64,000 nucleotides of DNA from Cryphonectria parasitica EP155. Its lineage: Eukaryota > Ascomycota > Sordariomycetes > Diaporthales > Cryphonectriaceae. The notes below the pieces were generated by a model. That model saw only the letters and a list, made by a program, of their open reading frames with translations, ran no database searches and was not told where the DNA came from. Position 1 is the stretch's first letter. Each line of letters begins with the position of its first letter. Both the position numbers and the translations under genes were made by a program. The stretch spans positions 372,001-436,000 of the forward strand of contig NW_024468912.1 in assembly GCF_011745365.1 (NCBI RefSeq), in the 5' to 3' direction. This document shows, one piece after another, positions 23,187 to 33,444 of this stretch.

Positions 23187-24676
23187 GGATACTTTCCTAA
23201 CACAATAGAGTATGCGAGCCGCATGGACTCTTACTAGTCCGTCAGTGCAGCACTGGATCCTTGGTGCATTGCCCAGCCACAGACGGCCCAAGACGTCTCG
23301 GCTATTTTGACAGTCTTGATTGATAATAGCTGCCCCTTTGGAGTTCGTGGAGGTGGTCATGGGTCGTGGCACGGATCTAACAGCGTATCGCAAGGTGTGA
23401 CCATTGATTTTGGTGTGCTATTATCCCCAAGCGAATGTAGAGACGCAGAGCCTGCCGACTAACGACGCCATTGGTAAGGGTTCATGAACACGACAACCTA
23501 CAACTCCACTAGCAATATCGTATCCGTCGCGCCGGGTGCGCATTGGCAAAGCGTCTGACATCCTGTCACCACGTGGCGTGACTGTAGCTGGTGCGCTGGC
23601 CGGCACTGTCGGAGCCGGTGGCTTCCTTTTGGAGGATGGCGATTCCTTCCACTCAGCTTCCCACGGCATGAGCTGCGACAGAATTCAGAATTTTGAGTTC
23701 GTGCTTGCCAACGGGTCGATCATGAACGCAAATGTAGATGACAACCCAGATCTGTGGTTGGCGCTCAAGGGTGGGTCAGCAAATTTCGGGTTGATCACCC
23801 GCTTCGCCATCGAGTCCCCAAACACCTCGGATCCGGTCATTTGGGGCGGTTTACTCGAGTATGAGCTCGCACTTGGTGACGCTGTTCTGGATGCGATGGT
23901 GACGTTCAATGACAATGTTCCCGACGACCAGAATACCTTGTCGATCGTTTACTGGGCATACACCTCGACTGCTGGCGGCATGGTCCCCGACGTCGCCCTA
24001 GAGAACACGCTCGCGGAGGCAAGCCCTGCAGCGACGGACGTGTATCTCAACATTAGCGGCATCACATCCAATACGCTGCGCAAGGTCGACTTGACCACCA
24101 TCACCCATTATCTGGGCGCTGGCGAACCGCCTGGGTATTGTGATTTCTGGTACACGCTCCTGCTGCCAAATAGCGCAGAGGTGATGAAGTACGCGGCGAA
24201 GGCGCACGAGAACGCCGTCAAGGAGCTGGCGATGGCCATGACGGCTGCTGCCAGCGAGTTCTGTACATTCTGCATGTTTCAGCCCCTGAACAACCTGATT
24301 GTGCAACACGGAGCCGACAAGGGCGGCAACGTCCTGGGCCTCGACGCCACACTTGACGGAGCGAATGAGGTGCTGTTCTTGGCAACGCTGGCTGTGAAAG
24401 GAGAGGGCAAAGAGGCGGGAGGCCCAGCCCATAATGCAGAACTGGATGGACTTGGTGGCCACGTATGCGGAGAGGTTGGGTGCTGGCTATGGCTGGCATT
24501 ACCACAATCATGCGAACTCGAACCAGGACCCGTTGAGCTCGGCTGGACCTGAGGCCATTGCGAAGATGTGGACTGCGTCTGCGAAGTACGACCCTGGTGG
24601 GGTGTTTCAAAGCCTGGGGACCACAGGCTTCAAGATTCTAAACATGATGTGTAGCAGCAACAGGTCACTGTGTTGA
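23187..24676 (+). pseudogene. broken FAD-linked (PCMH-type) oxidoreductase
   Basis: The sequence follows the secreted or cytosolic berberine-bridge-like FAD oxidases of fungi. It has CPFGVRGGGHGSWHGSN with the His of the flavin-attachment motif (codon 23358-23360), VAPGAHWQSV, GVTVAGALAGTVGAGGFLL, LALKGGSANFGLITRF, and a C-terminal segment QNWMDLVATYAE through SAKYDPGGVFQ. Three defects break it. TAG at 23235-23237 stands where the family has Trp (SYWSVSAA). The frame is lost after WQSV, with an in-frame TGA at 23556-23558 and the alignment resuming one base later. A second frame change lies near 24396-24402, after FLATLAV. A 66-nt intron (23413-23478, GTGTGC donor, CTAACGAC branch) is still recognisable. 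The N-terminal exon is not found. Sequencing error could explain one defect but hardly three. Confidence 0.75.
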
Positions 24677-25057
24677 TCAGCTGCTCGCTCTCTTGTGTAC
24701 TGCTGGCCAAATAAAATTGTAGATGATTGATGAATTGTTGACATGAGGTCAAGATTGAGGGCTGTGGAGCAAGTGACGTGCCTGTACAGGCTACTGTAGA
24801 TAGTAAAGACTACTAACTAAGACCCCCTGTACTCATAATTATAGTGTACAAAAATCCAGGGGCCGGCGCACCCAAGTGACGTCACGCTCAGGCGCGTTCC
24901 AGCAGCCTGGGAACAAACCCTCCGGCAAGCATCACACGCGAGCTCTGCGCTGGTCTCCTGCACGATAACCTTACTTGAACCTCTCCGAATGGATCGTGGA
25001 GAATGTCAGGTACTTCCAGGCTGACCAGACTGCTAGACTGAGGCCACTGAACCCGAG
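24677..25057. other. intergenic region upstream of the uniporter gene
   Basis: 3' flank of the oxidase remnant and promoter of the following gene. No coding sequence is seen. Confidence 0.6.
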
Positions 25058-26722
25058 ATGAGCTGCGCGTTCCGTCGCCTGCCGTGCCGCCATCTGGCCA
25101 GGCTTGCGGGACCTGTCTCGACATCGTCGCCCGTAAGCATCTCGAGGACGACCACGATACCCAGATTCGTACCGGCAACCGTGAGCTTGGCGAATACTGC
25201 GCGGACCCTGAGCTCTTCCCAGCCGACACAGAAGGATGGGTACGAAAAGAAGGCACAGCAGCTCAATCAAAAGGGCTTGGACCAGGAAGAGCAGGAGGTG
25301 AGGGCAAAGCAGAACCAGGTCAAGAGACCATGGCTCCGTGAAGACGCAGATAAGCCTCCGGCTGAACAGCCTCAAAAAAAGAGCACAGACACAAAAGGTG
25401 AGCAAATATATCTTGTAGATGACACTCTGGTGTCTCGCCGCGCCCGCTCGCTTCCTTAACAGCACCAGGGTCGCCAAACTTACTGTGCTGACTTTATGTT
25501 GACGTATTGTGCAGGCAAACTCCTGACAACACCGACAAGACTCCTCAAGCTTATTCTCCCCCTTCCCATCCGCGTCGAGAAAGACAAGGACAACAACGAC
25601 TCCCACGACTACGCCCGCGCCATCTCCCCTAACGACTCCATCCAACCTCTCGCCCTGCTCGTTCACCCCCAACAGCCGCTCTCCTACGTTGAGCGCCTTG
25701 TCCAGGCCGAGCTCCCACCTGTCGTCGAGAATGGCAAGGAGAAGGTTCCCAACATATACTTCCGCGCTGAGGACTCTGCGGCATCAGGCAATAGCCCCAC
25801 CAGCCGCGACGAGGCGCGTGCGAAGAATGCCTCTGACAAGAAGCAGGAGCAACCACAGCAGCAGCAGAAGGGCTCATCTTCTGGAGACGATGAAGGCGGC
25901 AATCCTCATGTCGCCGCCTACTCAGGCCTCGGGCATGAGGCCGAGGGACAAGATGCCACGCCGGAGTCAGATAAGAAGTGGGTCCGCTGGAGCAGCTCCA
26001 CCGAGATGGGCGACTTCATCCGGGACGCGGCACGGGGCAGGGAGTTTGCCATCGAGGTGGAGGGCTACAATCTCGAGATGCGCGTGAGCGTGCCCTCGTT
26101 CAAGGACCGGACCTACTACATGCGCATGCGGCTGCGACGGATGAGCAGGCAGATTGAACACCTCGCCAAGATCAAGAAGGAGTGTGACGAGCTGGCGTAC
26201 AAGTCGGCGCACCGCCTCGCCCAGGGCGGGTTCGCCGCGCTCGCGACCTGGTGGGGCGTGGTGTACTATGTCACCTTCCAGACGGAGTGGGGATGGGACC
26301 TGGTCGAGCCGGTGACGTACCTTGTTGGCCTTACGACAATCATGGGGGGTTATCTTTGGTTCCTCTACATCAGCCGGGACCTTAGCTATAAGGCTGCGAT
26401 GAACGTCACGGTCAGCAGGAGACAGAATGCGCTGTATGAGACCAAGGGTTTCGACATGCACAGGTGGGAGCAGCTGGTCCAGGAGGCCAACGCGATGCGG
26501 CGGGAGATCAAGACGGTGGCTGCCGAGTACGACGTGGACTGGGATGAAATGAGAGATTTGTCTTACTCCAAGCAGGTCAAGAAGGTCCTCGAGAAGGAGC
26601 GGAACAAGAGGGGCCAGAGGGATGACGACGAGGAAGAAGAAGATGAAGATGATGAGGCCGAGGTGGTGGAAGAGGAGAAGAGCGTCAAAGACGAAATGGT
26701 ACGGGCTAATAAGGGTCAATGA
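25058..26722 (+). CDS. MCU: mitochondrial calcium uniporter pore protein
   Basis: Two exons, 25058-25397 and 25515-26722, 515 residues; the 117-nt intron has a GTGAGC donor and GCAG acceptor. The N-terminus is Arg/Ser-rich and lacks acidic residues for about 50 positions, as expected for a mitochondrial presequence. A coiled coil ([19 protein letters not shown]) precedes a first membrane span ([17 protein letters not shown]). The selectivity-filter motif follows at about residues 374-379, WDLVEP with its Asp and Glu, and a second span ([19 protein letters not shown]). This is the WDxxEP pore signature of inner-membrane Ca2+ uniporters. The C-terminal matrix tail contains an acidic run ([14 protein letters not shown]) that may be regulatory. 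A low-complexity Gln/Ser/Gly insert occupies about residues 200-260. Confidence 0.93.
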
Positions 26723-27202
26723 TGATATACTGATGGAAATGGCGGGTGCCTGCCTCTGTCATGTGACACATCCCTTGCTTCCTTCACAGTTTTCAGGAGA
26801 TTCCCAACACAAACGTCTAGAGAAAGCATTTATTGCATCCTAGCATTAGAATACCAGAATATTGAATTTCAGCGCAACGTACAGAACTCGGACTTGAAAG
26901 TTCCCCAACCAATGGTATACGTGAGCCTCCCAGATTACACACTTTACTACCCGGTCAGATGTTCCGAGGCTCCCTACCTGCAACCAAGTCGTTATACGTT
27001 GGTACAGGTAGGCTCAAGTGTTTGTCATGTTGCGGGTGTTCCCACGTGCGCATGTTCAACGACGTAACACCCCTCGATCTCTGACAACACATCACCAGAA
27101 AGACATTTATACAGGGAAGAAGAAAAAGAAAGAAGAAAAAAAGGCTAGCAACTGGATCGAAACGCAATTTTGAGTTTAATGTTGTCAAAATAAAACGGAG
27201 GG
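26723..27202. other. intergenic region
   Basis: 3' flank of the uniporter gene and downstream side of the tRNA gene. An A/G-rich patch lies at 27115-27145. No gene is seen. Confidence 0.6.
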
Positions 27203-27208
27203 AAAAAA
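27203..27208 (-). terminator. Pol III terminator of the tRNA gene
   Basis: Six T residues on the minus strand begin about three bases after the tRNA 3' end, the normal RNA polymerase III stop signal. Confidence 0.85.
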
Positions 27209-27210
27209 CA

Positions 27211-27297
27211 GGGCTCAATCGGGAATCGAACCCGAGACCTCAAGCATTCTACGTCTGTGGACCCGAAGCTTGAATCATACCTCTAGACCATTGAGCC
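27211..27297 (-). tRNA. tRNA-Pro (anticodon CGG) with 15-nt intron
   Basis: The minus strand begins GGCTCAATGGTCTAGAGG and ends GGTTCGATTCCCGATTGAGCCC. The acceptor stem pairs GGCTCAA with TTGAGCC. The A box and B box are intact. The anticodon stem pairs CAAGC with GCTTG; the loop reads TT-CGG-G, followed by a 15-nt insert (TCCACAGACGTAGAA) and then T, that is, an intron at the canonical position one base 3' of the anticodon. Removing it leaves 72 bases, the usual length for fungal tRNA-Pro. A T6 terminator follows. Confidence 0.93.
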
Positions 27298-27873
27298 GTG
27301 TTAATGTTATATCCGGGTAAATCTAGTTACTTATAAACGTTGTTAACTTTTGTTACGTTCAATCACCTGACAGAGGATCGTCCAGGCTGACGATCTTCCT
27401 CAGTACTTCGTTTCTGTTGTTATACGTATGCTTCATTGAGAGGAACTGAGAAATGAGATGAAACATCACAAATTAATCTGTCAATAGACCCTGTAAGGGT
27501 TACGTCCACAGTTCTGGCGCGAGCTTTTACACGAGGCTGTCTGGTCATTATTTATACTTATTTGTTGTTCATTCGCGCATTGCCTGAATGTTGAACTTAA
27601 ATTGATATTTTGTTGCTGCATTGATCCTGCGCCTTAACTTCCTTAGATAGTATTTATCCGATGCCCATTCTCTCACGTGGCTTATTCATTGCAGTACACT
27701 GGCACTGGTAATTGATGTTACATCTTGCGGTTCCCACTGCAGCAATTTGCCTAGACGGGGGCGCAGACCTCTGCTCCTTGCTGCCCCATACTACCAGACT
27801 GATCAGTCGTGGCTGTGCGCCCAAAGAATAATACGCACAGCAAATGAGCAATGCCATGTTACCAATACAGGGT
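27298..27873. other. intergenic region
   Basis: 5' flank of the tRNA gene and 3' flank of the uncertain spliced ORF. No gene is supported. Confidence 0.55.
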
Positions 27874-28361
27874 TCATCGCGCTCCACTAAAGACCTTCTC
27901 GATCTGGGCATTCTTCAAGCCTAGGATTACGCCGTAAACCACCCCGGGGCACAAATGTGCGTCTCCGAACCCGTTCTCGTGATGGTAAAACAGAAGTAGC
28001 AAGTATTTGTCGTCTTCCACGCAGGAGCAGGCAGAACTGGTGACTCTGACTCTCTCAACAAGGTGCAGGGCCGGGTTCGCTTCTATATTTGCATGCAAGC
28101 CCAACAACATTGGACGAGGTTTGGAAGCTAACAAGTAATTCGTAATTAGTATACTTGGGAGATGTCTCCTAATGAACAAGCGCCCTGGACCCTATCAGAT
28201 GATCTGCTATATCAGATCTCATAAAAACGTTAGTACCCATTCATTGGTAATCATGTACACTTGCTCACCTTTTGTTGGCTGTCATACTTTACCCTCTTGC
28301 CTTTTTGTTCAATGTGATGTGTTAAATCATGCAGGAGGCCTACCCCACTGCTTTTCATCAT
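27874..28361 (-). CDS. possible two-exon gene, unknown product
   Basis: Exons 28361-28269 and 28191-27874 join in frame to 136 residues. The intron is fungal in form: a GTGAGC donor, a GTACTAACG branch sequence and a CTGATAG acceptor (an earlier TATAG acceptor would hit a stop). The second exon reads like protein, for example NPALHLVERVRVTS, CSCVEDDKYLLLLFYHHENG and GVVYGVILGLKNAQIEK. The open frame continues upstream of the chosen ATG but has no earlier ATG, so the true start or an upstream exon may be missing. There is no recognisable domain. It runs convergently toward the tRNA gene and divergently from the methyltransferase gene. Confidence 0.3.
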
Positions 28362-28523
28362 GACAAAAGGATGGAACGAGGTTGCCTGGCATTTAATATT
28401 AAACGGGTTGCTCGTCCACCCTTTTGCTAAAACTTCGACTTCCCCGTAGCAGTTCTCCTGGTTAATAATCTGTCTAAGAATCAAGACCACTCGGCCACAT
28501 CAATAAATAAACACTGAGCAGCC

Positions 28524-29743
28524 ATGGACATGCCTCAACAACGCCCTCGCGCGGTAAGCGCCGACAATATGTCTGAAGACAAAACTTCTACAAGATGCGA
28601 AAACACTGGGGAAAGCAATGATTTTATACCCGCCAATGTACGCATCAAGGAGTATTTGATGGAGCATGCGCCCATCTTTGTCAGGCTGGATGAGATCAGG
28701 CGAAAGGTACCTTGATTTGACGGTCATCGGGCCATCCCACTACCATAATTTTGAGCTCTTCTGACTTGTTCATACAGGGCTGGGAGAGCGAGGAAGGGAA
28801 TCGGTTCTTCGACAGACAAAAGAGACAGGCTGATGAGGGCAGCGAGGAGACGCAGAGATATCTCAACAAGATGATGCAGGCCATTGCCGACGAGATGCAG
28901 CGGATGACGGGAGCATTCACAATTTGCGATAGAGCATACAGTGCCGTCGACAACGACAGACAGAGACGGATCCTCGACTGCTGCATGGCTCCAGGAACAT
29001 ACCTACAGGCAGCGCTCGAGCATAATCCTGGCGCCGGTGCTCTGGCCTTCACCCTGCCGCCCCCGCTTGGTGGGCACAAGCTGCTGCTGGAGGAAGACGA
29101 GACTCGAGGCCTAGTCATTAAGCTCCTCGATGTGACGATGCTTGCAGCCGATATGGGTGTCACGCCAGACGAGATCCCTCCCGACCACCCAGACGCGGCG
29201 GCGTTCCTACCGCAGCAGGTCGAGCCAGGCCGACACTTCGACCTGGTCCTATGTGACGGGCAGGTTTTGCGCACTCACGAGCCGCACAGGGCTGCGTACC
29301 GCGAAAGGCGCGAGGCGCGCAGGCTGACACTCACACAGCTCATTCTAGGGCTGGAGCACCTGCGGCCCGGGGGCACGATGATTGTCCTGCTCCACAAGGT
29401 CGAGGCCTGGGATACCGCATGCCTCGTGCGCACGTTTCACGCCTTCTCTACTGTGCGGCTCTTTAAGCCTCGACGGGGTCACGCCAAGCGTAGTTCCTTC
29501 TACATGATCGCGACAAACATCCGGGCTGAGGACCAGGCGGCGGTTGCAGCGGTGGAGGAGTGGAAGGCGACGTGGAAGGTTGCAACGTTTGCGAGCGAGG
29601 ACGAGTATGCGGCTTCTCGACAGGAGTGTGTAGGTGTTGACGAGCTGCTGGATCAATTTGGACCGGAGCTGATATCTCTGGGACATCATGTCTGGAGAGT
29701 TCAGGCTGAAGCCCTTGAGAAGGCTCCATTCAACCGCAGGTGA
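28524..29743 (+). CDS. FtsJ-like SAM-dependent methyltransferase-fold protein
   Basis: Exons 28524-28706 and 28778-29743, phase 0, 382 residues; the intron has a GTACCT donor and CATACAG acceptor. A Rossmann-type methyltransferase core is visible. RRILDCCMAPGTYLQAALE matches the SAM-binding motif I region, FDLVLCDGQ carries the motif IV Asp (about residue 221), LRPGGTMIVLLHK carries the following Lys (about 268), and the KPRRGHAKRSSFYMIATN segment matches the FtsJ end motif. In bacterial FtsJ a Lys-Asp-Lys-Glu tetrad catalyses ribose 2'-O-methylation; here the Glu position reads Ser (about 301) and the glycine-rich loop is changed. It may be a divergent RNA methyltransferase or an inactive relative. 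A second Met at 28570 is an alternative start. Confidence 0.75.
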
Positions 29744-30650
29744 CCACTGAATGCTGGTCTTGTACGCAGTCCTGATTTTGAGCTCAATACTATGACAACA
29801 ATGACATACCTTTTCCTGCATTGAGTACTTTTATGTCACTCAAGAGGCAGCTTCCCCGTCTTCAGACCCTCCCTCATTACCACCGTGGGTCCCACGCTGC
29901 CTGGTGTGCTTCATTTGGCGTTTTTTACATGAGCTCGAGGTAACCAAGGCAGCCAATAGCGTGTTGTACAATGTCCATTACGCTTACAAGAGTGTCGTTG
30001 GGGTGCAGGCCTACAGGGAGGAGGCCTAAAGCTATACCACGATAGTGGGTTGCTGACCATTACAGTCGCTGTGGTTCGCAAGTTTTCCAGGCTGCCCAGG
30101 CGCTGAGGCCGACAAGTTTCAGGCGGGTGGCCCCGCTAGAACAGGCTTGGCAGGCGCGGTAAGCTACTGAGGACGCCACCCGCCAGCGCTGGCCCACGCT
30201 GGCTATTTCCTTACGTAGGTGACTGCTCCCTATCGCACGATAACGGCATGCTGCTCGCAGGTCACCCCGCCGTGCCCCGCCTATTCAACGCTGCAACCCA
30301 CCAACCCCTCTTCTCGACCTTCACACATATATGAGAGCAGGTTTCAAGGCCAGGACATTACGCACAGATGTCATGTGGATTTTTTTCTCTCACGGATGTC
30401 GTCTCTCTCGCTCAGACTTTCGACTGTTCGCAGCAGTTGGAAGACCATGCTGGCCAGGGCTGCTCAACTGAGGCTCGACTGAGGAGATGACATCCTGGGA
30501 CGGCTACAGCATCTGACGACGAACCCCTCACTGCATCACCCCACCTACCAACACGCAACAATAGAGCCAGCAAAACCACTCTTTTCTTCTTTTTCTGTGT
30601 GAGCAGGCGCCTTTTATCTCGAGAGAAATATTGCATGGACTCTAGCCATC
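29744..30650. other. intergenic region
   Basis: 3' flank of the methyltransferase and promoter and leader of the siderophore acyltransferase. CT- and CA-rich leader sequence lies just upstream of 30651. An out-of-frame ATG at 30634 could open a short upstream frame overlapping the main start. Confidence 0.55.
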
Positions 30651-32362
30651 ATGAGCCCCTCCACTATTTACCTGCCAGACGGGCAGACTTTCACCGTCCA
30701 GCCCGTCTTCGCAGGTCTGTTCTTCAAGAGTCACGAGCTCAACAAGCACCACCAGACCCCTTTCCCCGCAGGATGGACCATCGTCATACACACAGAGGAT
30801 GATGGCAGTGAGTCTGATGCTATGGTCGTCGACCAGCCCGGCCACAAGAAGACCAGCTCGAACGCCACCGCACTCAACAGCAACAACAACGGCCTCGACG
30901 CGTCAGCCATCAGCCGGCCTCACATCCACTCCTTCAAGAAGCCGACACTCCAGAACGATACCCTCTACATATCGTCTATATCCAACCCCTCCTCTGCAGA
31001 CTTCAAGCCTCCCGCCTCTCCCACGCGCCAGATCGCCATGATGTTGTGGATCAGCCTCTACTGGTACTTCCACCAGCCTGCACCGTCCAAAATACTCCCG
31101 CCGACCGAGAAATCAGGGCTCACAGCTGTGGAGGGAAGGCCCCGTGGGGAGTGGCGCATACAGATCAAGAGGGATGGCGTGTTGAGGGGCCGCAATCTCA
31201 TACCCAAGCTGGAGCGTATGGGCCTGATCGCCAGCCTCGATTCGGCCGTGGGCTCGTCCCTTGACGACACGGGCGACGAGTGGGCCAACATGTTTGTCTC
31301 GCAGCAGATGTTCTGGCAGATCCCCGGCCGCCTCTTCCTTTTCACCCTCCAGCCAACCTCCAAAGGCGCGAGCTCACACCCCGGATCCCCGGTGTCCTCG
31401 AGGCCAGGCAGCCCGGTTCGGGACCGTGGGAGCAGCTCTGCATCTCAGCAGCAGCCCAACTCGCCAGCCTTCCACCTCACTGCAGACGTTCCTGGCGCGC
31501 CGCCTCCACAGACGCTGATGGCCAGCCCGACCTTTCCCATCGGGCCGTACTTCTCCTCCTCCCACCTGCCGACCTACTACCCGCCTGCGCCTTTGCAGTA
31601 CACTTTCAGCAACAACACACGTCACCCTGTGCGGCCCAAGCCCCCGCGTATGGGCGAGGTCTTTTACACCCGTTACATACCCAGCGCTGGACAGTATTTG
31701 TCGTTCCGTGTCGCCTCGTCCAGTCCGAAGCCTGTGCCGTACCTGGGCCCCGTGTCGCCGTCCGCGGCTGAGAAGACTAAGAGCGGTTCCCACAGCCACC
31801 TCACCACGCTGTGCGATATCGTCCTTGTGCAAATGTGGCTATCGAACCCCCGTGTCGCAAAGTTCTGGGGCGGGTACGTGCCCAACTTTCTGACCAATGC
31901 GCTGGCAAGCAGGCACTCCTTCCCCGTGATAGGAATGTGGGACGGTGTACCATTTGGTTACTTTGAGGTCTACTGGGTCAAGGAAGATGTCTTGGGCCGG
32001 TACATCAGTGCCGACGACTTTGATCGGGGTATACATGTCTTTGTTGGTGAGGAATGGGCGCGCGGCAAGGTCTCGAGCTGGATGAGCGCGTTGGTGCACT
32101 GGATCTTCTGTGCGGACTACAGGACCGCAAGCGTGTGTATGGAGCCGAGGGTGGATAATGCGAGGTGAGTGTCATCCCTATATCTACGAAAGGGAGCCGA
32201 GATCCTTGTTTCCTGCTTTTCATAGGCTGACATGTCTCAAACAGGTTCATTCAGCATCTACAACACGATGGATTTGTTGGCGAGAAGCAGATCTCATTTC
32301 CACATAAACAATCCTGGTTCGGGCGTCTTCGCAGGGAGACCTGGGAGGGGCCTTCTCTGTGA
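30651..32362 (+). CDS. siderophore N5-hydroxyornithine acyltransferase (SidF/SidL-like)
   Basis: Exons 30651-32164 and 32245-32362, 543 residues; the intron has a GTGAGT donor and AAACAG acceptor. The C-terminal 190 residues form a GNAT-type domain of the MbtK/IucB-like acyltransferase group: FWGGYVPNFLTN, then SRHSFPVIGMWDG and VPFGYFEVYWVKEDVLGRY, DDFDRGIHVFVGEEWARG and RTASVCMEPRVDNARFIQ. The enzymes acylate N5-hydroxyornithine, giving the hydroxamate groups of fusarinine- or ferricrocin-type siderophores. The N-terminal half has conserved blocks plus a Ser/Pro-rich low-complexity insert (about residues 235-290). The acyl group cannot be read from sequence, so SidF and SidL roles are not separated. 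No siderophore synthetase, ornithine hydroxylase or transporter lies in the window. Confidence 0.85.
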
Positions 32363-33444
32363 GGTCCATGACAAAAGAAATACAAGACGATATACGAACG
32401 ACACATTTTGCATCCATTATTGAGAGCAGCAGCACCACCACGTGCTCGCTACAGTCGGTTGCGGCACAATTTTGCACAAGATAGTGCCAATGCTGAATTC
32501 AACTTATTTATACCCACACTTATTCTCACTTGAATATTCTTGGTCTGATACCCAGTATTTCATCACCTAGATCATATGCAGCAGCGTACTTTTTATTTTG
32601 AACTCGTCGTCGTCCTTGTCACTTCCGCACGCTGGATATGTCTCCGTCCCTGGCTCTTCATTTCAATCGTTCTGCTGATCAAGTTCATTATTCATGAATT
32701 CCCGCTTCTTGTATGAGTTTTCTTCTCATCTTGCTCGGATATCGTCACTATTATTCTTCCACATTACCTGCTCCTCGTAAATTTCCTCATCTACCTTTTT
32801 CCTCGTTTGCCCTCCGAACTCTTTCTCGTCGTCGTTATTATCACACAAGCTATATACTAGTGCTCTCACTCGCCATTCTCCATTTTCTTCAGCAGTGCCC
32901 TCCTGCGGTCCGGCAATAGAGCCTGGGAGCATCGCAGGTTGTGTTTTGAGGGAGATGAGATGTTCAGGTATTATGGGTGGATCAAATTGAAGAATTAACA
33001 TGGTGGGATGATGGAACCCAGGCAACATATCAAGATAAATCTTCAAATGCTGAGATATGGAAAAGTTTGTACTGTAGGTTGCTGATACTAAAACTACCAG
33101 AAGGGAATGGGGGGACGACCTGGAATACATCTATACGATGTGGACTTGGCTTAGGATCAGCATCGTCCAGTGGCAGAGAATACATTGACCTGTCAAGAAA
33201 ATGACCGGCAAGTTGGGAAAACTTCAATAATCAAGTTTATTAATTTCCTATCCCTATCACTCAGGTCATCTCCTAGTAAGGCGGTGCGGCCCTGTTTTCC
33301 GATCCGCCACCTTGGAGACCAGCTGGTCTCGTACCACAAACCACAAACACACCGTCTGAAAGCTTGTATTCTACCCTCTTTTCTCATGTTTGCATCCTCC
33401 TTCACGAGAAGACGATCATTCAGAAGGAGCGATTATCGTATAAT
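32363..33444. other. convergent intergenic region
   Basis: Lies between the 3' ends of the acyltransferase (plus) and J-like gene (minus). It is T/C-rich with no supported coding sequence. Confidence 0.6.
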
